This document shows positions 6,711 to 15,806 of a stretch of DNA of 64,000 nt, one piece after another (positions within the stretch are counted from its first letter, which is position 1; each line of letters opens with the position of its first letter). The stretch comes from Coralloluteibacterium stylophorae (lineage in GTDB: Bacteria > Pseudomonadota > Gammaproteobacteria > Xanthomonadales > Xanthomonadaceae): NCBI RefSeq assembly GCF_018122625.2, contig NZ_JAGQFT020000008.1, positions 62,001 through 126,000 on the forward strand, read 5' to 3'. Below the pieces are notes generated by a model. It made no database searches, had not been told where the DNA came from, and saw only the letters and a program-made list of their open reading frames with translations. A program made the translations under genes and the position numbers.

Positions 6711-8366
6711 TCACCCATGCGCCCCGCTGCCGCGACCGAAGCGCGCTTCCATCAGATCGACTTCGCGCACCAGCCTGGCGAGCAGGCCGTCGTCGATCTC
6801 GCGCAGGCGGCGCATGCGGTAGAGCTCGTCGCGTTCGGCGGCCAGGGTCCGGAGCCAGATGCCGCGTTCGGCATCGGCGACCTGCAGGCCGCGCTGCGCG
6901 TCCTCGGCGGCGCTCTGGCCGTAGTCGAGGCGGCGGCGGTAGACGCTCTCCACGTGCGCGGAGGCCTCGTTGCGGACCTCGTCGTTGGCGAGGATGCCGG
7001 TGCGGTCCATGCCCAGTTCCTCGAGCCGGCGCAGCGCGGCCTCGGCGGCCTGCGCGCGCGCATGGCCCTCGCTCGCGCCCTGCGGCGGCTGCGGCAGTTC
7101 GGGCAGGTCGCGGGCCAGGAGCGGCAGGCCGATGCTGGCGATGACCAGCGACAGCAGGATCACGCCCATGGCCAGGAAGATCGCCAAGTCGCGCGCCGGG
7201 AACGGGCTGCCGTCGGGCAGCACCAGCGGCAGGGTCAGCACGCCGGCCAGGGTGATCGCGCCGCGCACGCCGGCGGTCGCGGTCACCGCGAGCGTGCGCA
7301 CGTGCGGCCGGCCCTCGGCATCGCCGCGACGGGCGCGGCGGAACAGGCTGAAGCGCACCGAGGTCCAGACCCAGGCGAAGCGCAGCAGGCCCAGGGCCAC
7401 CGTGATCGCGAACACGTAGGCGACCAGCGGGCCCGGTCCACTCGCGCCGACCGAGGCGGCGACCTCCGGCAGGCTGCGCAGGATGCGCGGCAGCTGCTCG
7501 CCGAGCATCACGAAGATGATGCCGTTGAGGCTGGTCTGCACCATGTCCCACACCGCGTTGCGCTGCATGCGCGTGGCCGCGAGCGGGCGGCCGGAGAGTT
7601 CGGCGTAGTGCATGGCGATGCCCGCCGCGGCCGCGGCGAGGATGCCCGACACGTGCAGGTGCTCGGCGACCAGGTAGGCGGCGAAGGGCATCAGCAGGCT
7701 GACCAGGATCTGGATGCCCGGCTCCTCGCCCACGCGGCGCACCAGCCTGCGGTTGAGCAGGCCCACCAGCCAGGTCACCGCCAGCCCGACCAGCAGGCCG
7801 CCGCCGGCGACGGTGAGGAAGCTCAGCGAGGCCGCGCCGATGGAGAAACCGCCGGTCACCGCCGCGGCCACCGCGAAGCGGAAGCACACCAGGCCCGAGG
7901 CGTCGTTGAGCAGGGACTCGCCCTCGAGGATGTGCATCAGCCGCGGCGGGATGGGGGCGTTCGCCGCCACCGCCGACACCGCGACCGGATCGGTCGGCGA
8001 CAGGATCGCCGCCAGCGCGAAGGCCACCGCCAGCGGCATCGCCGGGATCAGCCACTCGATGAACAGGCCGATGCCGACGACGGTCGCGAACACCAGGCCG
8101 ACCGCCAGGGTCAGGATCGGCCGCCAGTCGCGGAAGAACGCGCCCTTGGGGATGCGCCAGCCGTCGAGGAACAGCAGCGGCGGGATGAACAGCAGGAAGA
8201 AGATGTCGGGATCGAGCGCGACGTCGAAGCCGAAGCCGTAGGACAGCACCGCGCCGCCGGCGATCTGCAGCAGCGGCAAGGGCAGGCGCACGGGAAGCAG
8301 GCGCGCGACGAACCCGCAGACCACGACCGTCAGCAGGAACACCAGCACCATCGTCACCACGTCCAT
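6711..8366 (-). CDS. CPA1-family Na+/H+ antiporter
   Basis: The 551-residue protein has about 12 membrane spans in the first ~420 residues and a cytoplasmic, charged helical tail of ~130 residues. Ion-site motifs are present: SPTDPVAVSAV (about residues 120-130) and EGESLLNDASGLV (about 145-157), as in NhaP/NHE-type exchangers. The conserved GVRGAITLAG motif follows later (about 357). Function is inferred as Na+ (or K+) for H+ exchange in pH and salt balance. ATG 8366 begins directly with the first membrane helix (MDVVTMVLVFLLTVVV). The longer frame to 8720 lacks plausible N-terminal sequence. The tail resembles regulatory C-termini of CPA1 exchangers. Confidence 0.92.
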   Translation of the reverse strand: MDVVTMVLVFLLTVVVCGFVARLLPVRLPLPLLQIAGGAVLSYGFGFDVALDPDIFFLLFIPPLLFLDGWRIPKGAFFRDWRPILTLAVGLVFATVVGIGLFIEWLIPAMPLAVAFALAAILSPTDPVAVSAVAANAPIPPRLMHILEGESLLNDASGLVCFRFAVAAAVTGGFSIGAASLSFLTVAGGGLLVGLAVTWLVGLLNRRLVRRVGEEPGIQILVSLLMPFAAYLVAEHLHVSGILAAAAAGIAMHYAELSGRPLAATRMQRNAVWDMVQTSLNGIIFVMLGEQLPRILRSLPEVAASVGASGPGPLVAYVFAITVALGLLRFAWVWTSVRFSLFRRARRGDAEGRPHVRTLAVTATAGVRGAITLAGVLTLPLVLPDGSPFPARDLAIFLAMGVILLSLVIASIGLPLLARDLPELPQPPQGASEGHARAQAAEAALRRLEELGMDRTGILANDEVRNEASAHVESVYRRRLDYGQSAAEDAQRGLQVADAERGIWLRTLAAERDELYRMRRLREIDDGLLARLVREVDLMEARFGRGSGAHG

Positions 8367-8551
8367 CGACGCACCCGCTCCCGCCGCCATCCGTCCCGCA
8401 CCGGTGCGGGACGCCGGACTATACCGAACGCACCCGCACCCCCTCGCAGCCCGTCCACGAAGATGAACCACCGCCACCCGGCGAGCGCATGCTGCCCGCG
8501 CTTTCACCGCGCCGTCGGCAGCCTGCCGGCCTCCCACGAGGAAGCCTGCCG

Positions 8552-9535
8552 ATGCCCCTGCTGCGACCGATCCTGACCGCCGTCCTGCTGATGCCGCTCG
8601 CGCTGCCCATCGCCGCGCAGCCGGCGCCGCCCACGCCCGGCTTCGATGCCGCGGCCGTGGACGCCGCCGGCGAGGGGCCGGTCGACGATGGCGCGGAAGG
8701 CCCCGTGGTGCTGCGCGCACAGGTGCTGCTCGACCGCGCCCGCTTCTCGCCCGGCGAGATCGACGGCCGCTACGGCAGCAACATGCGCCGCGCGATCGAG
8801 GGCTTCCAGCGCAGCCGCGACCTGCCCGTGAGCGGCGAGGTCGACGCCGCGACCTGGGCCGCGCTCGACGATGGCGCGCCCGCGCTGGCCGACTACACGG
8901 TGGCCGAGGCGGACGTGACCGGGCCGTTCCGGCCGCTGCCCGAGGGCATGATGGCGCGCGCGGACATGGACGGGCTCGGCTACGAAAGCGCCGCCGAGGC
9001 GCTGGGCGAGCGCTTCCACGTCGCCCCTGCGGTGCTCGAAGCGCTGAATCCCGGCGCCGACCTCGCGACCGCCGGCACCGTGCTGCGCGTGCCCAACGTC
9101 GTCGGGGTGCCGCCGCTGCCGGAGATCGAGTCGGTGGAGGTGAGCGCGGGCGACTCGGTGCTGCGCCTGCGCGACGCGCAGGGCGCGGTGGTGGCGCAGT
9201 TCCCGGCGTCCTCGGGCAGCGAGCACGACCCGCTGCCGATCGGCGAGTGGACGATCAACGGCGTCGGCCGCGAACCCGTATTCGAGTACGACCCGAGCCT
9301 GTTCCACGACGCCGATCCGGGCGACCGCGAGGCCACGCTGCCGCCGGGCCCGAACAACCCGGTGGGGCCGGTGTGGGTCGACCTGTCCAAGCCGCACTAC
9401 GGCATCCACGGCACCCCCGAGCCGGCGCACGTGGGCAAGACCCAGTCGCACGGCTGCATCCGCCTGACCAACTGGAGCGCGCAGACGGTGGCCGACGCGG
9501 TGCGCCCCGGCATGACCGCGGAGCTGGTGCCGTGA
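8552..9535 (+). CDS. L,D-transpeptidase with peptidoglycan-binding and LysM-like segments
   Basis: The 327-residue secreted protein has, in order: a signal peptide (MPLLRPILTAVLLMPLALPIAAQ); a PG_binding_1 domain (LLDRARFSPGEIDGRYGSN, about 60-110); a LysM-like stretch (about 140-185, ending GTVLRVPNV); and a C-terminal YkuD domain. The YkuD active site is clear: His in GIHGTPEP and SHGCIRLTN with H300 and nucleophile C302. Known relatives form 3-3 cross-links or attach proteins to peptidoglycan using this cysteine. Start 8552 gives a clean signal peptide. The stop overlaps the start of the M23 peptidase gene (GTGA), so the two are translationally coupled. Confidence 0.92.
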   Translation: MPLLRPILTAVLLMPLALPIAAQPAPPTPGFDAAAVDAAGEGPVDDGAEGPVVLRAQVLLDRARFSPGEIDGRYGSNMRRAIEGFQRSRDLPVSGEVDAATWAALDDGAPALADYTVAEADVTGPFRPLPEGMMARADMDGLGYESAAEALGERFHVAPAVLEALNPGADLATAGTVLRVPNVVGVPPLPEIESVEVSAGDSVLRLRDAQGAVVAQFPASSGSEHDPLPIGEWTINGVGREPVFEYDPSLFHDADPGDREATLPPGPNNPVGPVWVDLSKPHYGIHGTPEPAHVGKTQSHGCIRLTNWSAQTVADAVRPGMTAELVP

Positions 9536-10161
9536 GCCGCGCCCGCGCGTGGCTCGTGCCGGCGGCGTGGGCGCTGGCCCTGGGGCCGGCGGCGGCGCAG
9601 AACCCGCAGCCGGTGCCCGCGGCGGTCGAACCGGAGACGGCGACGCCGCCGTTGCCGGAGCGGCTGCGCAGCCACGCACTGATCGTTCCGGTGGAGGGTG
9701 TCATGCCCGATGCGCTGGCCAACACCTTCGACGATGCGCGCAGCCAGGGACGCGTGCACGAGGCGATCGACATCATGGCCGCGCGCGGCACGCCGGTGCT
9801 GGCCGCCGACGATGGCACCGTCGAGAAGCTGTTCGACAGCGAGCCTGGCGGGCTCACCGTCTACCAGTTCGATCCCAGCCGCGAGGTCATCTACTACTAC
9901 GCCCACCTCGACCGGCGCGCCGACGGCCTCGCCGAGGGACAGGTGCTGCGGCGCGGCGAGGTGATCGGCTACGTCGGCAGCACCGGCAACGCCAGCGCGG
10001 ACGCGCCGCACCTGCACTTCGCGGTGATGCTGCCCGGGCCGGAGAAGCGCTGGTGGGAGGCCAGCGCGATCAATCCCTATCCCCTGCTCACGCGCCCGGC
10101 GGTGCCTGCCGCAGTGGAAGACCCGGCAGCGACGCCGTCCGGCGCGGCCGATCCGCGCTGA
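9532..10161 (+). CDS. M23-family zinc peptidase (LytM-type peptidoglycan hydrolase)
   Basis: The 209-residue protein starts at a GTG that overlaps the previous stop (GTGA). A short hydrophobic export signal (WLVPAAWALALGPAAAQ) leads into an M23 domain. The zinc ligands fit HxxxD (H76, D80 in HEAIDIM) and HLH (H160-H162), with the family glycine motif GEVIGYVGSTGN just before. It probably cuts peptide cross-links in the periplasmic cell wall. The domain is complete, so it should be active rather than a degenerate activator. Coupled expression with an L,D-transpeptidase suggests joint wall remodelling. Confidence 0.9.
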   Translation: MSRARAWLVPAAWALALGPAAAQNPQPVPAAVEPETATPPLPERLRSHALIVPVEGVMPDALANTFDDARSQGRVHEAIDIMAARGTPVLAADDGTVEKLFDSEPGGLTVYQFDPSREVIYYYAHLDRRADGLAEGQVLRRGEVIGYVGSTGNASADAPHLHFAVMLPGPEKRWWEASAINPYPLLTRPAVPAAVEDPAATPSGAADPR

Positions 10162-10197
10162 AGCGCCCGCGCCGCCACGACGGCCCGTCGCGCCTGT

Positions 10198-10374
10198 TCA
10201 GTGCGACGGGTCCTTGGTGCGCGTGCGCGAGACGGCGGTGACGATGCCGATGCCGAGCAGCACCACCGCGCCGGCCACGATCCACGGCGTCGGCACGCCG
10301 GCCAGGGTGGCGCCGTAGGTCAGCCCGGCGATCACGATCACCATGCCCACGAGGTAGAGCGCGAAGGACGACAT
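10198..10374 (-). CDS. 58-residue two-helix membrane protein of unknown function
   Basis: A short reading frame encodes MSSFALYLVGMVIVIAGL as a first membrane helix, a TYGATLAGVP turn, a second helix (PWIVAGAVVLLGIGIVTAV) and a basic tail (SRTRTKDPSH). Hydrophobic periodicity, the positive C-terminus and a clean ATG/TGA support a real gene. It is too short for family assignment by eye. It lies between the M23 gene (convergent) and the TonB receptor gene (same strand, downstream of that gene). Confidence 0.65.
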   Translation of the reverse strand: MSSFALYLVGMVIVIAGLTYGATLAGVPTPWIVAGAVVLLGIGIVTAVSRTRTKDPSH

Positions 10375-10513
10375 GCGAAGGGTCCCGAAACCAGGGGAGC
10401 CGGAGACTAGGAAGCGCCCGGTGTGGGAGGCATGAAATCGCGCCGCCGCGCCTGCCCCTCCCGCGGATGGCCGGGCTGTGGAAGGGGCGCGGCACGGCGG
10501 ACGTCCGGCGAGC

Positions 10514-12841
10514 TCAGAAACGTCCGCGCAGGGTCGCGCCGTAGAGCCGCGGCGCGCCCTGGATGAAGGTCGGCGTGCCGAACAGGCGCCCGGTGTTGCC
10601 GGCGTCGATCAGGTAGTCGGTGTCGGCCAGGTTGGAGCCGTACACGCCCAGATCCCAGCGGCCGTCGCCGAAGGTCACGCCGGCGCGCAGGTTGTAGAGC
10701 GCATAGCCCGGCTGCTCGATGCCGTCGGTGTTGTCGTCCTCGAAGTAGACCTGGGAGCGCCAGTTCCAGCTCGGACGCAGGTACAGCCGCGTGCCGGCGG
10801 CGATGTCCCAGCCGAGGTCGAGGCCGGCCGAGGCGCTGTGCTCGGGGGTCAGCCGGAAGCGGTTTCCGGCGAGCTCCTGCGCGTTGCCGTCGTCGTCGGT
10901 GTCGTCGAAGCGCGCATCGATCCAGCCGTAGTTGAAGAACACACCGACGCTGTCGCTCGCGCGCCAGCTCAGCGCAACCTCCGCGCCGTCGGCCGTGGCG
11001 TTGCCGCCGTTGGCGGTGACGTACAGCAGGGTGTCGTCGTCGCGTACCGAGGTCTGGAAGTTCGTGTACTCGTAGTGGAACAGGGCAAGGTCGTAGACGA
11101 GCCCGCCGCCGGCCATCGCGCCCTTGATGCCGGCCTCGCTGCTCCATACGAGCTCCTCGTCGATCACTTCCGAACCGAAGGCGTCGACGTTGATCACGTT
11201 CGGCCTGCGCCCGCGCGAGATCGACGCGTAGCCGCGCAGGTCGTCGGCGAAGGCGTAGTCGACGACGAAGCGGCCGACCGCGCTCTCGAAGGTCTCGCTG
11301 CGGGTCAACCAGCCCTCGGTGGGCGCGAACAGGATGTTGGTCGGTGCGGTCGGATCGGGGCTGCCGCCGAGGCCGGCGAGGCCGAGGAAGCTGGGCACGC
11401 CGTAGAAGTCGGCGCGGTAGCCGGCGGTGGTGTCCTCCCGGGTGCCGCGCAGGCCGAGGGTGAGGTTGAGGCGCTCGGTCACCGCGAAGGTGCCGTCGGC
11501 GAACAGCTCCCAGGCGTCGGTCTCGCCGGAGTTGGCGTAGCTCTCCTGGTGGAAGGGCTTGAGCGGCAGGACCACGCCGGGTGCGATGGGCAGCATGTCG
11601 ACCAGCGTGTTCGGCGTGCCGTCGGGCAGCAGCGGCGGCACGCCCAGGCCCACCGCCGGCAGGGTGATGAAGCTGCGCTCGTCGGTGCTGAACGGCACCG
11701 ACTGCGTGCCGCTCTCGTGGAAGTAGGACAGCCCGCCGAAGCCGGTGAAGCGGCCGCCGCCGTCGTAGTTGAAGCGGAACTCGTGGCTGACCTGGCGGCC
11801 CTGCGAATCCTCGGCGAACTCCAGTGCGTGGATCTGCGCGCCGTCGGCGTCGAACTCCTCGACCGAATCGAAATCGCGCCAGCCGGTGATCGTGGCCAGC
11901 GACCAGGCGTCGTCGAGCATGAAGTTGCCGAGCAGGGTCGCGCCGCGCACGGTCCGATCGAGGCCGAGGTCCTCGCCGCGGTTGAGGTCGGCGGTCCGGT
12001 CGAGCACGTCGAGGCTGCCTGCGCGGGTCGGGATTGAGCCGCTGCGGAAGGCGGTGCCCGGCGGCGTGTCCTTCTGGTAGTTGAGGATCAGGTCGAGCGT
12101 ATCGGTGTCGCGCAGGTCGAGGCGGAAGCTGGCGCGCAGGGCATTGGTGTCCTTGCCGTTGAGGTCGCCGCCGGAGAGGTTCTCGACGAAGCCGTCGCGC
12201 TTCTCGTGGAACACGGCGATGCGCCCGAACAGCACGTCGTCGACGATGGGCGCGTTGGCATGGGCCTCGGCCAGCGAAGACGAGTAGTTGCCTGCGCCGA
12301 GGGTGAAGCCGGCCTCGCTGCCGTCGAAGGCCTTGTTCTGGATGAAGTGCACCGCGCCGATCTGCGCGCCGCGGCCGAACAGCGTGCCCTGCGGGCCGCG
12401 CAGCACCTCCACGCGCTCGAGGTCGAAGGGCTGCACCACCGAGCCGCGCGACTTGGAGATCGACACCCCGTCCTGGAACACCGACACGCGCGGCTCGACG
12501 TTGGCCTCGCCCGAGTCCGAGGTGATGCCGCGGATGACGAAGCCGGGGTTGTTCGGACTCTGCTCCTGCACCTGCAGGCCTGGCACCAGGTTGCCGATGT
12601 CGGAGACGTTGCGCACGTCGTAGTCGTCCAGGAACCCGCCGGAGTAGGCGCTGATCGCGATCGGCACCTCCTGCACCTGCTGCTCGCGCTTCTGCGCGGT
12701 GACGATCATCGCGTCGAGCCGCACCGCCTCCTCGCTGCCGCGCGCGGAGGCCGGGTCCTGGGCGAAGGCGGCGGCGGGCAGCGCGGCGGCGGCGAGGCCG
12801 GCGCGCAGGGCGATGACGAGCGGATGGCGGCGATGCGGCAT
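10514..12841 (-). CDS. TonB-dependent outer-membrane receptor
   Basis: The 775-residue protein has a signal peptide (cleavage near AFA-QD, about residue 27), a TonB-box-like segment (DAMIVTAQKR, about 43-52) and a plug domain with PGLQVQ, GFVIRGI and VEVLRGPQGTLFGRGA. A long beta-barrel ends in the aromatic terminal residue expected for outer-membrane insertion (LRGRF). The substrate is not readable from sequence. The divergent PhoD phosphatase and Pho-box-like repeats upstream suggest import linked to phosphate starvation, for example of organophosphates, which is inference only. No FecA-type signalling extension is present. Confidence 0.92.
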   Translation of the reverse strand: MPHRRHPLVIALRAGLAAAALPAAAFAQDPASARGSEEAVRLDAMIVTAQKREQQVQEVPIAISAYSGGFLDDYDVRNVSDIGNLVPGLQVQEQSPNNPGFVIRGITSDSGEANVEPRVSVFQDGVSISKSRGSVVQPFDLERVEVLRGPQGTLFGRGAQIGAVHFIQNKAFDGSEAGFTLGAGNYSSSLAEAHANAPIVDDVLFGRIAVFHEKRDGFVENLSGGDLNGKDTNALRASFRLDLRDTDTLDLILNYQKDTPPGTAFRSGSIPTRAGSLDVLDRTADLNRGEDLGLDRTVRGATLLGNFMLDDAWSLATITGWRDFDSVEEFDADGAQIHALEFAEDSQGRQVSHEFRFNYDGGGRFTGFGGLSYFHESGTQSVPFSTDERSFITLPAVGLGVPPLLPDGTPNTLVDMLPIAPGVVLPLKPFHQESYANSGETDAWELFADGTFAVTERLNLTLGLRGTREDTTAGYRADFYGVPSFLGLAGLGGSPDPTAPTNILFAPTEGWLTRSETFESAVGRFVVDYAFADDLRGYASISRGRRPNVINVDAFGSEVIDEELVWSSEAGIKGAMAGGGLVYDLALFHYEYTNFQTSVRDDDTLLYVTANGGNATADGAEVALSWRASDSVGVFFNYGWIDARFDDTDDDGNAQELAGNRFRLTPEHSASAGLDLGWDIAAGTRLYLRPSWNWRSQVYFEDDNTDGIEQPGYALYNLRAGVTFGDGRWDLGVYGSNLADTDYLIDAGNTGRLFGTPTFIQGAPRLYGATLRGRF

Positions 12842-12922
12842 GCAGGAGTTCCCCTTCGCAGTTGCGTGCCGCGCGATGCGGCACGAAAGCCGCGCAGGGT
12901 CGAGGCCACGGATTGCGCGGGG

Positions 12923-12951
12923 GTGACATGCGGATAACGCGGCGGTGACGC
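12923..12951 (-). promoter_or_regulatory. Pho-box-like triple repeat facing the TonB receptor gene
   Basis: On the plus strand three heptamers GTGACAT, ATAACGC and GTGACGC start at 12923, 12934 and 12945, exactly 11 bases apart. In the minus orientation this gives weak PhoB half-sites (ATGTCAC is the best) at about -80 to -110 from the receptor start. The period is right; the sequence match is modest. Confidence 0.35.
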
Positions 12952-12968
12952 GGCGAACGCGACGAGTG

Positions 12969-12986
12969 CTGTCAACGCACGGTCAT
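12969..12986 (+). promoter_or_regulatory. Candidate Pho box upstream of the PhoD phosphatase gene
   Basis: The sequence CTGTCAACGCACGGTCAT reads as two 7-mers (CTGTCAA and CGGTCAT) separated by 4 bases. Each differs at one position from the PhoB half-site CTGTCAT, and they have the correct 11-base period. It ends about 50-60 bases before the phosphatase start, a position suited to PhoB activation. Confidence 0.5.
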
Positions 12987-13044
12987 CCGCGCCCCGTATT
13001 CCTGCGCGCTTCCCTCACCGCCACACCGAGTCGCCGTGCACCCG

Positions 13045-15177
13045 ATGGACCGCCGCCGCTTCCTCAAGACCGTCGCCCTGACCGCGGGCGCCGCCGCCGT
13101 GACGCCGGCCGGGCGCGTGCTCGCCGCCATGGCCGCCGACGCCGTGCGCGTCTCGCGCCGCCATTTCCCGCAGTCGGTCGCCTCCGGCGATCCGCGCCCG
13201 GACCGCGTGCTGCTGTGGACGCGCGTGGAAGTCGCGCCGCTGCCGCGCAGCGTGCGCGTGCAGGTCGCCGAGGATGCCGCCTTCACCGCGCTGCGGGTGG
13301 ACCGCGAGGTGGCGGTGAGCGCGGAGGCCGACGGCTGCATCAAGGTGCGCATCGAGAACCTTGCCCCGGGCCGCGTCTACCACTACCGCTTCCTGATCGA
13401 CGACGACGGCGCGTTCCTGGCCTCGCCGCACGGCAGGACCCGCACCGCCCCGGCGCCGGACGCCGACGTGCCGGTGCGCCTGGCCTTCCTGAGCTGCCAG
13501 GACTACGGCGGGCGCTGGTACAACAGCCTGGTGCCGCTGCTCGACGAGGAGCTCGATTTCGTCCTGCACCTGGGCGACTTCATCTACGAGACCACCGGCG
13601 ATCCGCAGTTCCAGAGCGAGAGTCCCGAGCGCCGCATCGTGTTCGAGGACGCCGCCGGCGCCATCGACCTGGGCGAGCCGGGCGCCGGCTTCCAGGCCGC
13701 GCGCAGCCTGTCGAACTACCGCCAGATCCACCGCAGCGTGCGCGGCGACAGCGTCCTGCAGGCCCTGCTCGAGCGCACGCCGCTGGTGGCGATCTGGGAC
13801 GACCACGAGTTCTCCGACGACTGCTGGCAGGACCACGGCACCTACCTCGACGGCCGCGACGACGAGGGCGACGCCGAGCGCCGTCGCAACGCCGAGCAGG
13901 CCTACTTCGAATACATGCCGGTCGACGTGGAGGTCGGCGACGACGCGACCCTGCCGGTCGACCGCGAGCGCCTGTTCCCCAACGTCGCCCTGTACCGCAG
14001 CCTGCGCTTTGGGCGCGCGCTGGAACTGGTGCTCACCGACTATCGCAGCCTGCGGCCCGACCACCTCATCCCCGAGGACGCCTTCCCCGGCACCGTGGTC
14101 TACGACCGTGCGGCGCTCGAGGCGCGGCTGCCGAAGCTCGGCCTCGACTATGCCAGCCTGGTGCCGTCGCTGATCCCCTACGTCGACCTGCGCGGCGACG
14201 CACGCCGCGCGCTGCGCACCGCCGCGCGCATGGCCATCGCGCAGGGCTACCGCGGCGCCGGCCTCGACGAACGCGAGGCGCAGGCCCGCGCCGAGGCCGC
14301 GACCGGCGGCACCATCGCGCTGCCGGTGCTGGCGCAGTTCCTCGCCGCCTACAACGCGGGCGTGCCGGCCGCGGCGCGGGTGGCGCCGCCGGACACGGCC
14401 GGCCTCGACCGCGGCCTGCCGTGGCTGGCGCTGGGCAAGACCCAGCTGTTCAGCGCGATCGGCGCGCGCTACCTGGTGGTCAAGGACAGCTTCGACCTGT
14501 TCGCCGCACTGCGCGCGCTCGACGGCGCGCCCGGCGCCTATGGCCCGGCCCAGCACACTTGGCTGGCCGAGCGCCTGCAGGGCAGCGACGCGCGCTTCAA
14601 GATCGTCGCCAGCTCGGTGTCGTTCACCTCGCTGGTGCTGGACCTGGCTCGCCCCGAGCTGCAGGCGCCGGAGGCGATGCGCCGACGCTTCTATCTCAAC
14701 GTCGACCACTGGGACGGCTTCCCGCAGGAGCGCGAGCGCCTGCTCGGCGAGCTGTTCGATCCTGCCGGAGGGGTGATCCTGCTCTCCGGCGACATCCACG
14801 CCGGCTTCGCCACCCAGCACAGCGCGGCGACGGTCGAATTCACCACGCCGGCGGTGTCGTCGGAGACGCTGAAGGGCATCCTCGCGCGCAGCAGCGCCGG
14901 CGAGGGTGCGCAGGCCGACGCCGGGCGGCGCATGGTCGCCGCGCTCGACGAGCTGTTCCGGTCCGGCTTCGCGCCGCTGCGCTACGTGCAGACCGAGCGC
15001 CATGGCGCGGGGCTGCTCGCGCTCGAGGGCGATCACGCCGCGGCGCGCTTCCTCGAGCTGCCCGCCGGCGCCGTCGCCGAGAGGCTCTACGACGACCGTC
15101 CCGGGCTGGCGGCGCAGGTGCGGACGCGTCGCTTCGCCTTCACCCGCGACGACATGCGCCTGCGCGCGCTGGACTGA
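13045..15177 (+). CDS. phoD: PhoD-family alkaline phosphatase, Tat-exported
   Basis: The 710-residue protein begins with a twin-arginine signal (DRRRFLKTVALTAG). An N-terminal Fn3-like domain (about residues 35-145) and a metallophosphoesterase domain follow. Visible metal-site motifs are SCQDYGG, LHLGDFIYE, WDDHEFSDD and, near the C-terminus, LLSGDIHAGFATQH. This order fits PhoD phosphodiesterase/monoesterases that need Ca2+ and Fe3+. It presumably releases phosphate from organic esters in the periplasm or outside. An in-frame GTG lies 9 bases upstream (13036); I prefer the ATG because the Tat motif follows directly. A Pho-box-like site lies about 60 bases upstream. Confidence 0.9.
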   Translation: MDRRRFLKTVALTAGAAAVTPAGRVLAAMAADAVRVSRRHFPQSVASGDPRPDRVLLWTRVEVAPLPRSVRVQVAEDAAFTALRVDREVAVSAEADGCIKVRIENLAPGRVYHYRFLIDDDGAFLASPHGRTRTAPAPDADVPVRLAFLSCQDYGGRWYNSLVPLLDEELDFVLHLGDFIYETTGDPQFQSESPERRIVFEDAAGAIDLGEPGAGFQAARSLSNYRQIHRSVRGDSVLQALLERTPLVAIWDDHEFSDDCWQDHGTYLDGRDDEGDAERRRNAEQAYFEYMPVDVEVGDDATLPVDRERLFPNVALYRSLRFGRALELVLTDYRSLRPDHLIPEDAFPGTVVYDRAALEARLPKLGLDYASLVPSLIPYVDLRGDARRALRTAARMAIAQGYRGAGLDEREAQARAEAATGGTIALPVLAQFLAAYNAGVPAAARVAPPDTAGLDRGLPWLALGKTQLFSAIGARYLVVKDSFDLFAALRALDGAPGAYGPAQHTWLAERLQGSDARFKIVASSVSFTSLVLDLARPELQAPEAMRRRFYLNVDHWDGFPQERERLLGELFDPAGGVILLSGDIHAGFATQHSAATVEFTTPAVSSETLKGILARSSAGEGAQADAGRRMVAALDELFRSGFAPLRYVQTERHGAGLLALEGDHAAARFLELPAGAVAERLYDDRPGLAAQVRTRRFAFTRDDMRLRALD

Positions 15178-15184
15178 CGGCGCC

Positions 15185-15796
15185 TCAGGCGACGATGGGA
15201 CTGGCCGGGCCGTCCGGCGGGCGCTCGGCGTCCTCGCGCTCGTGGGTGCCGATCAGGAGCCCGCAGGCCAGCACGTGACCGCGCAGCGCCTCGACCAGGG
15301 CGCCGCGCCCGGCGCCGGGGTCGTCGGGGACGTGATCGAGCGCGAACACCTGGATCGCGTACCGGTGCGCGCCGTGCCCCGGCGGCGGGTCGGGCGGCAG
15401 GTAGGCGTGGCGGAGGTAGGAGTTGCGCCCGAGCTCGGGCGCGTCGTCGCGCGCGGCGTCGAGCGCGCCCTCGTCGAGCATGCCGTCGGCGCCGGGGAGG
15501 TTCCAGGCGATCGCGTGGACCAGGGGCTGCGGTGTCGGGCTGTCGGCGTCCTCGATCAGCACGACCACGCTCGCCGCGCCGTCCGGCACGCCGTTCCACT
15601 GCACCGGCGGCGAGCGGCCGTCGCCGTCGGCGGTGAAGCGCAGCGGCATCGGCCTGCCGTCGTCGATGGCCAGACTGGTCACCAGCAGCGGGCGCACGCC
15701 CTCGCCGAGCGCATCGCCGTGGATCACCAGGCGGTCCAGGCCGGGGCGCACCTCGCGCAGCGCGTGGCCCAGCGCTTCGGGGAGTTTCTCGAGCAT
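15185..15796 (-). CDS. YbhB/YbcL-type Raf-kinase-inhibitor-like (PEBP-fold) protein
   Basis: The 203-residue protein shows the PEBP-family order: GRSPPVQWNGVPDGAASVVVLIEDADSP (about residues 60-87), then LVHAIAWNLPG (about 93-103), then a GHGAHRYAIQVFALD block (about 146-160). Bacterial members are cytosolic or periplasmic proteins of poorly defined function. No signal peptide is evident here, so it is probably cytoplasmic. The N-terminal ~25 residues are an extension not usual in short YbhB proteins. Start 15796 is the first ATG, followed shortly upstream by the heptad array at 15807-15841. It is convergent with phoD, with only 7 bases between stops. Confidence 0.85.
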   Translation of the reverse strand: MLEKLPEALGHALREVRPGLDRLVIHGDALGEGVRPLLVTSLAIDDGRPMPLRFTADGDGRSPPVQWNGVPDGAASVVVLIEDADSPTPQPLVHAIAWNLPGADGMLDEGALDAARDDAPELGRNSYLRHAYLPPDPPPGHGAHRYAIQVFALDHVPDDPGAGRGALVEALRGHVLACGLLIGTHEREDAERPPDGPASPIVA

Positions 15797-15806
15797 CGCG
15801 GTCTCC

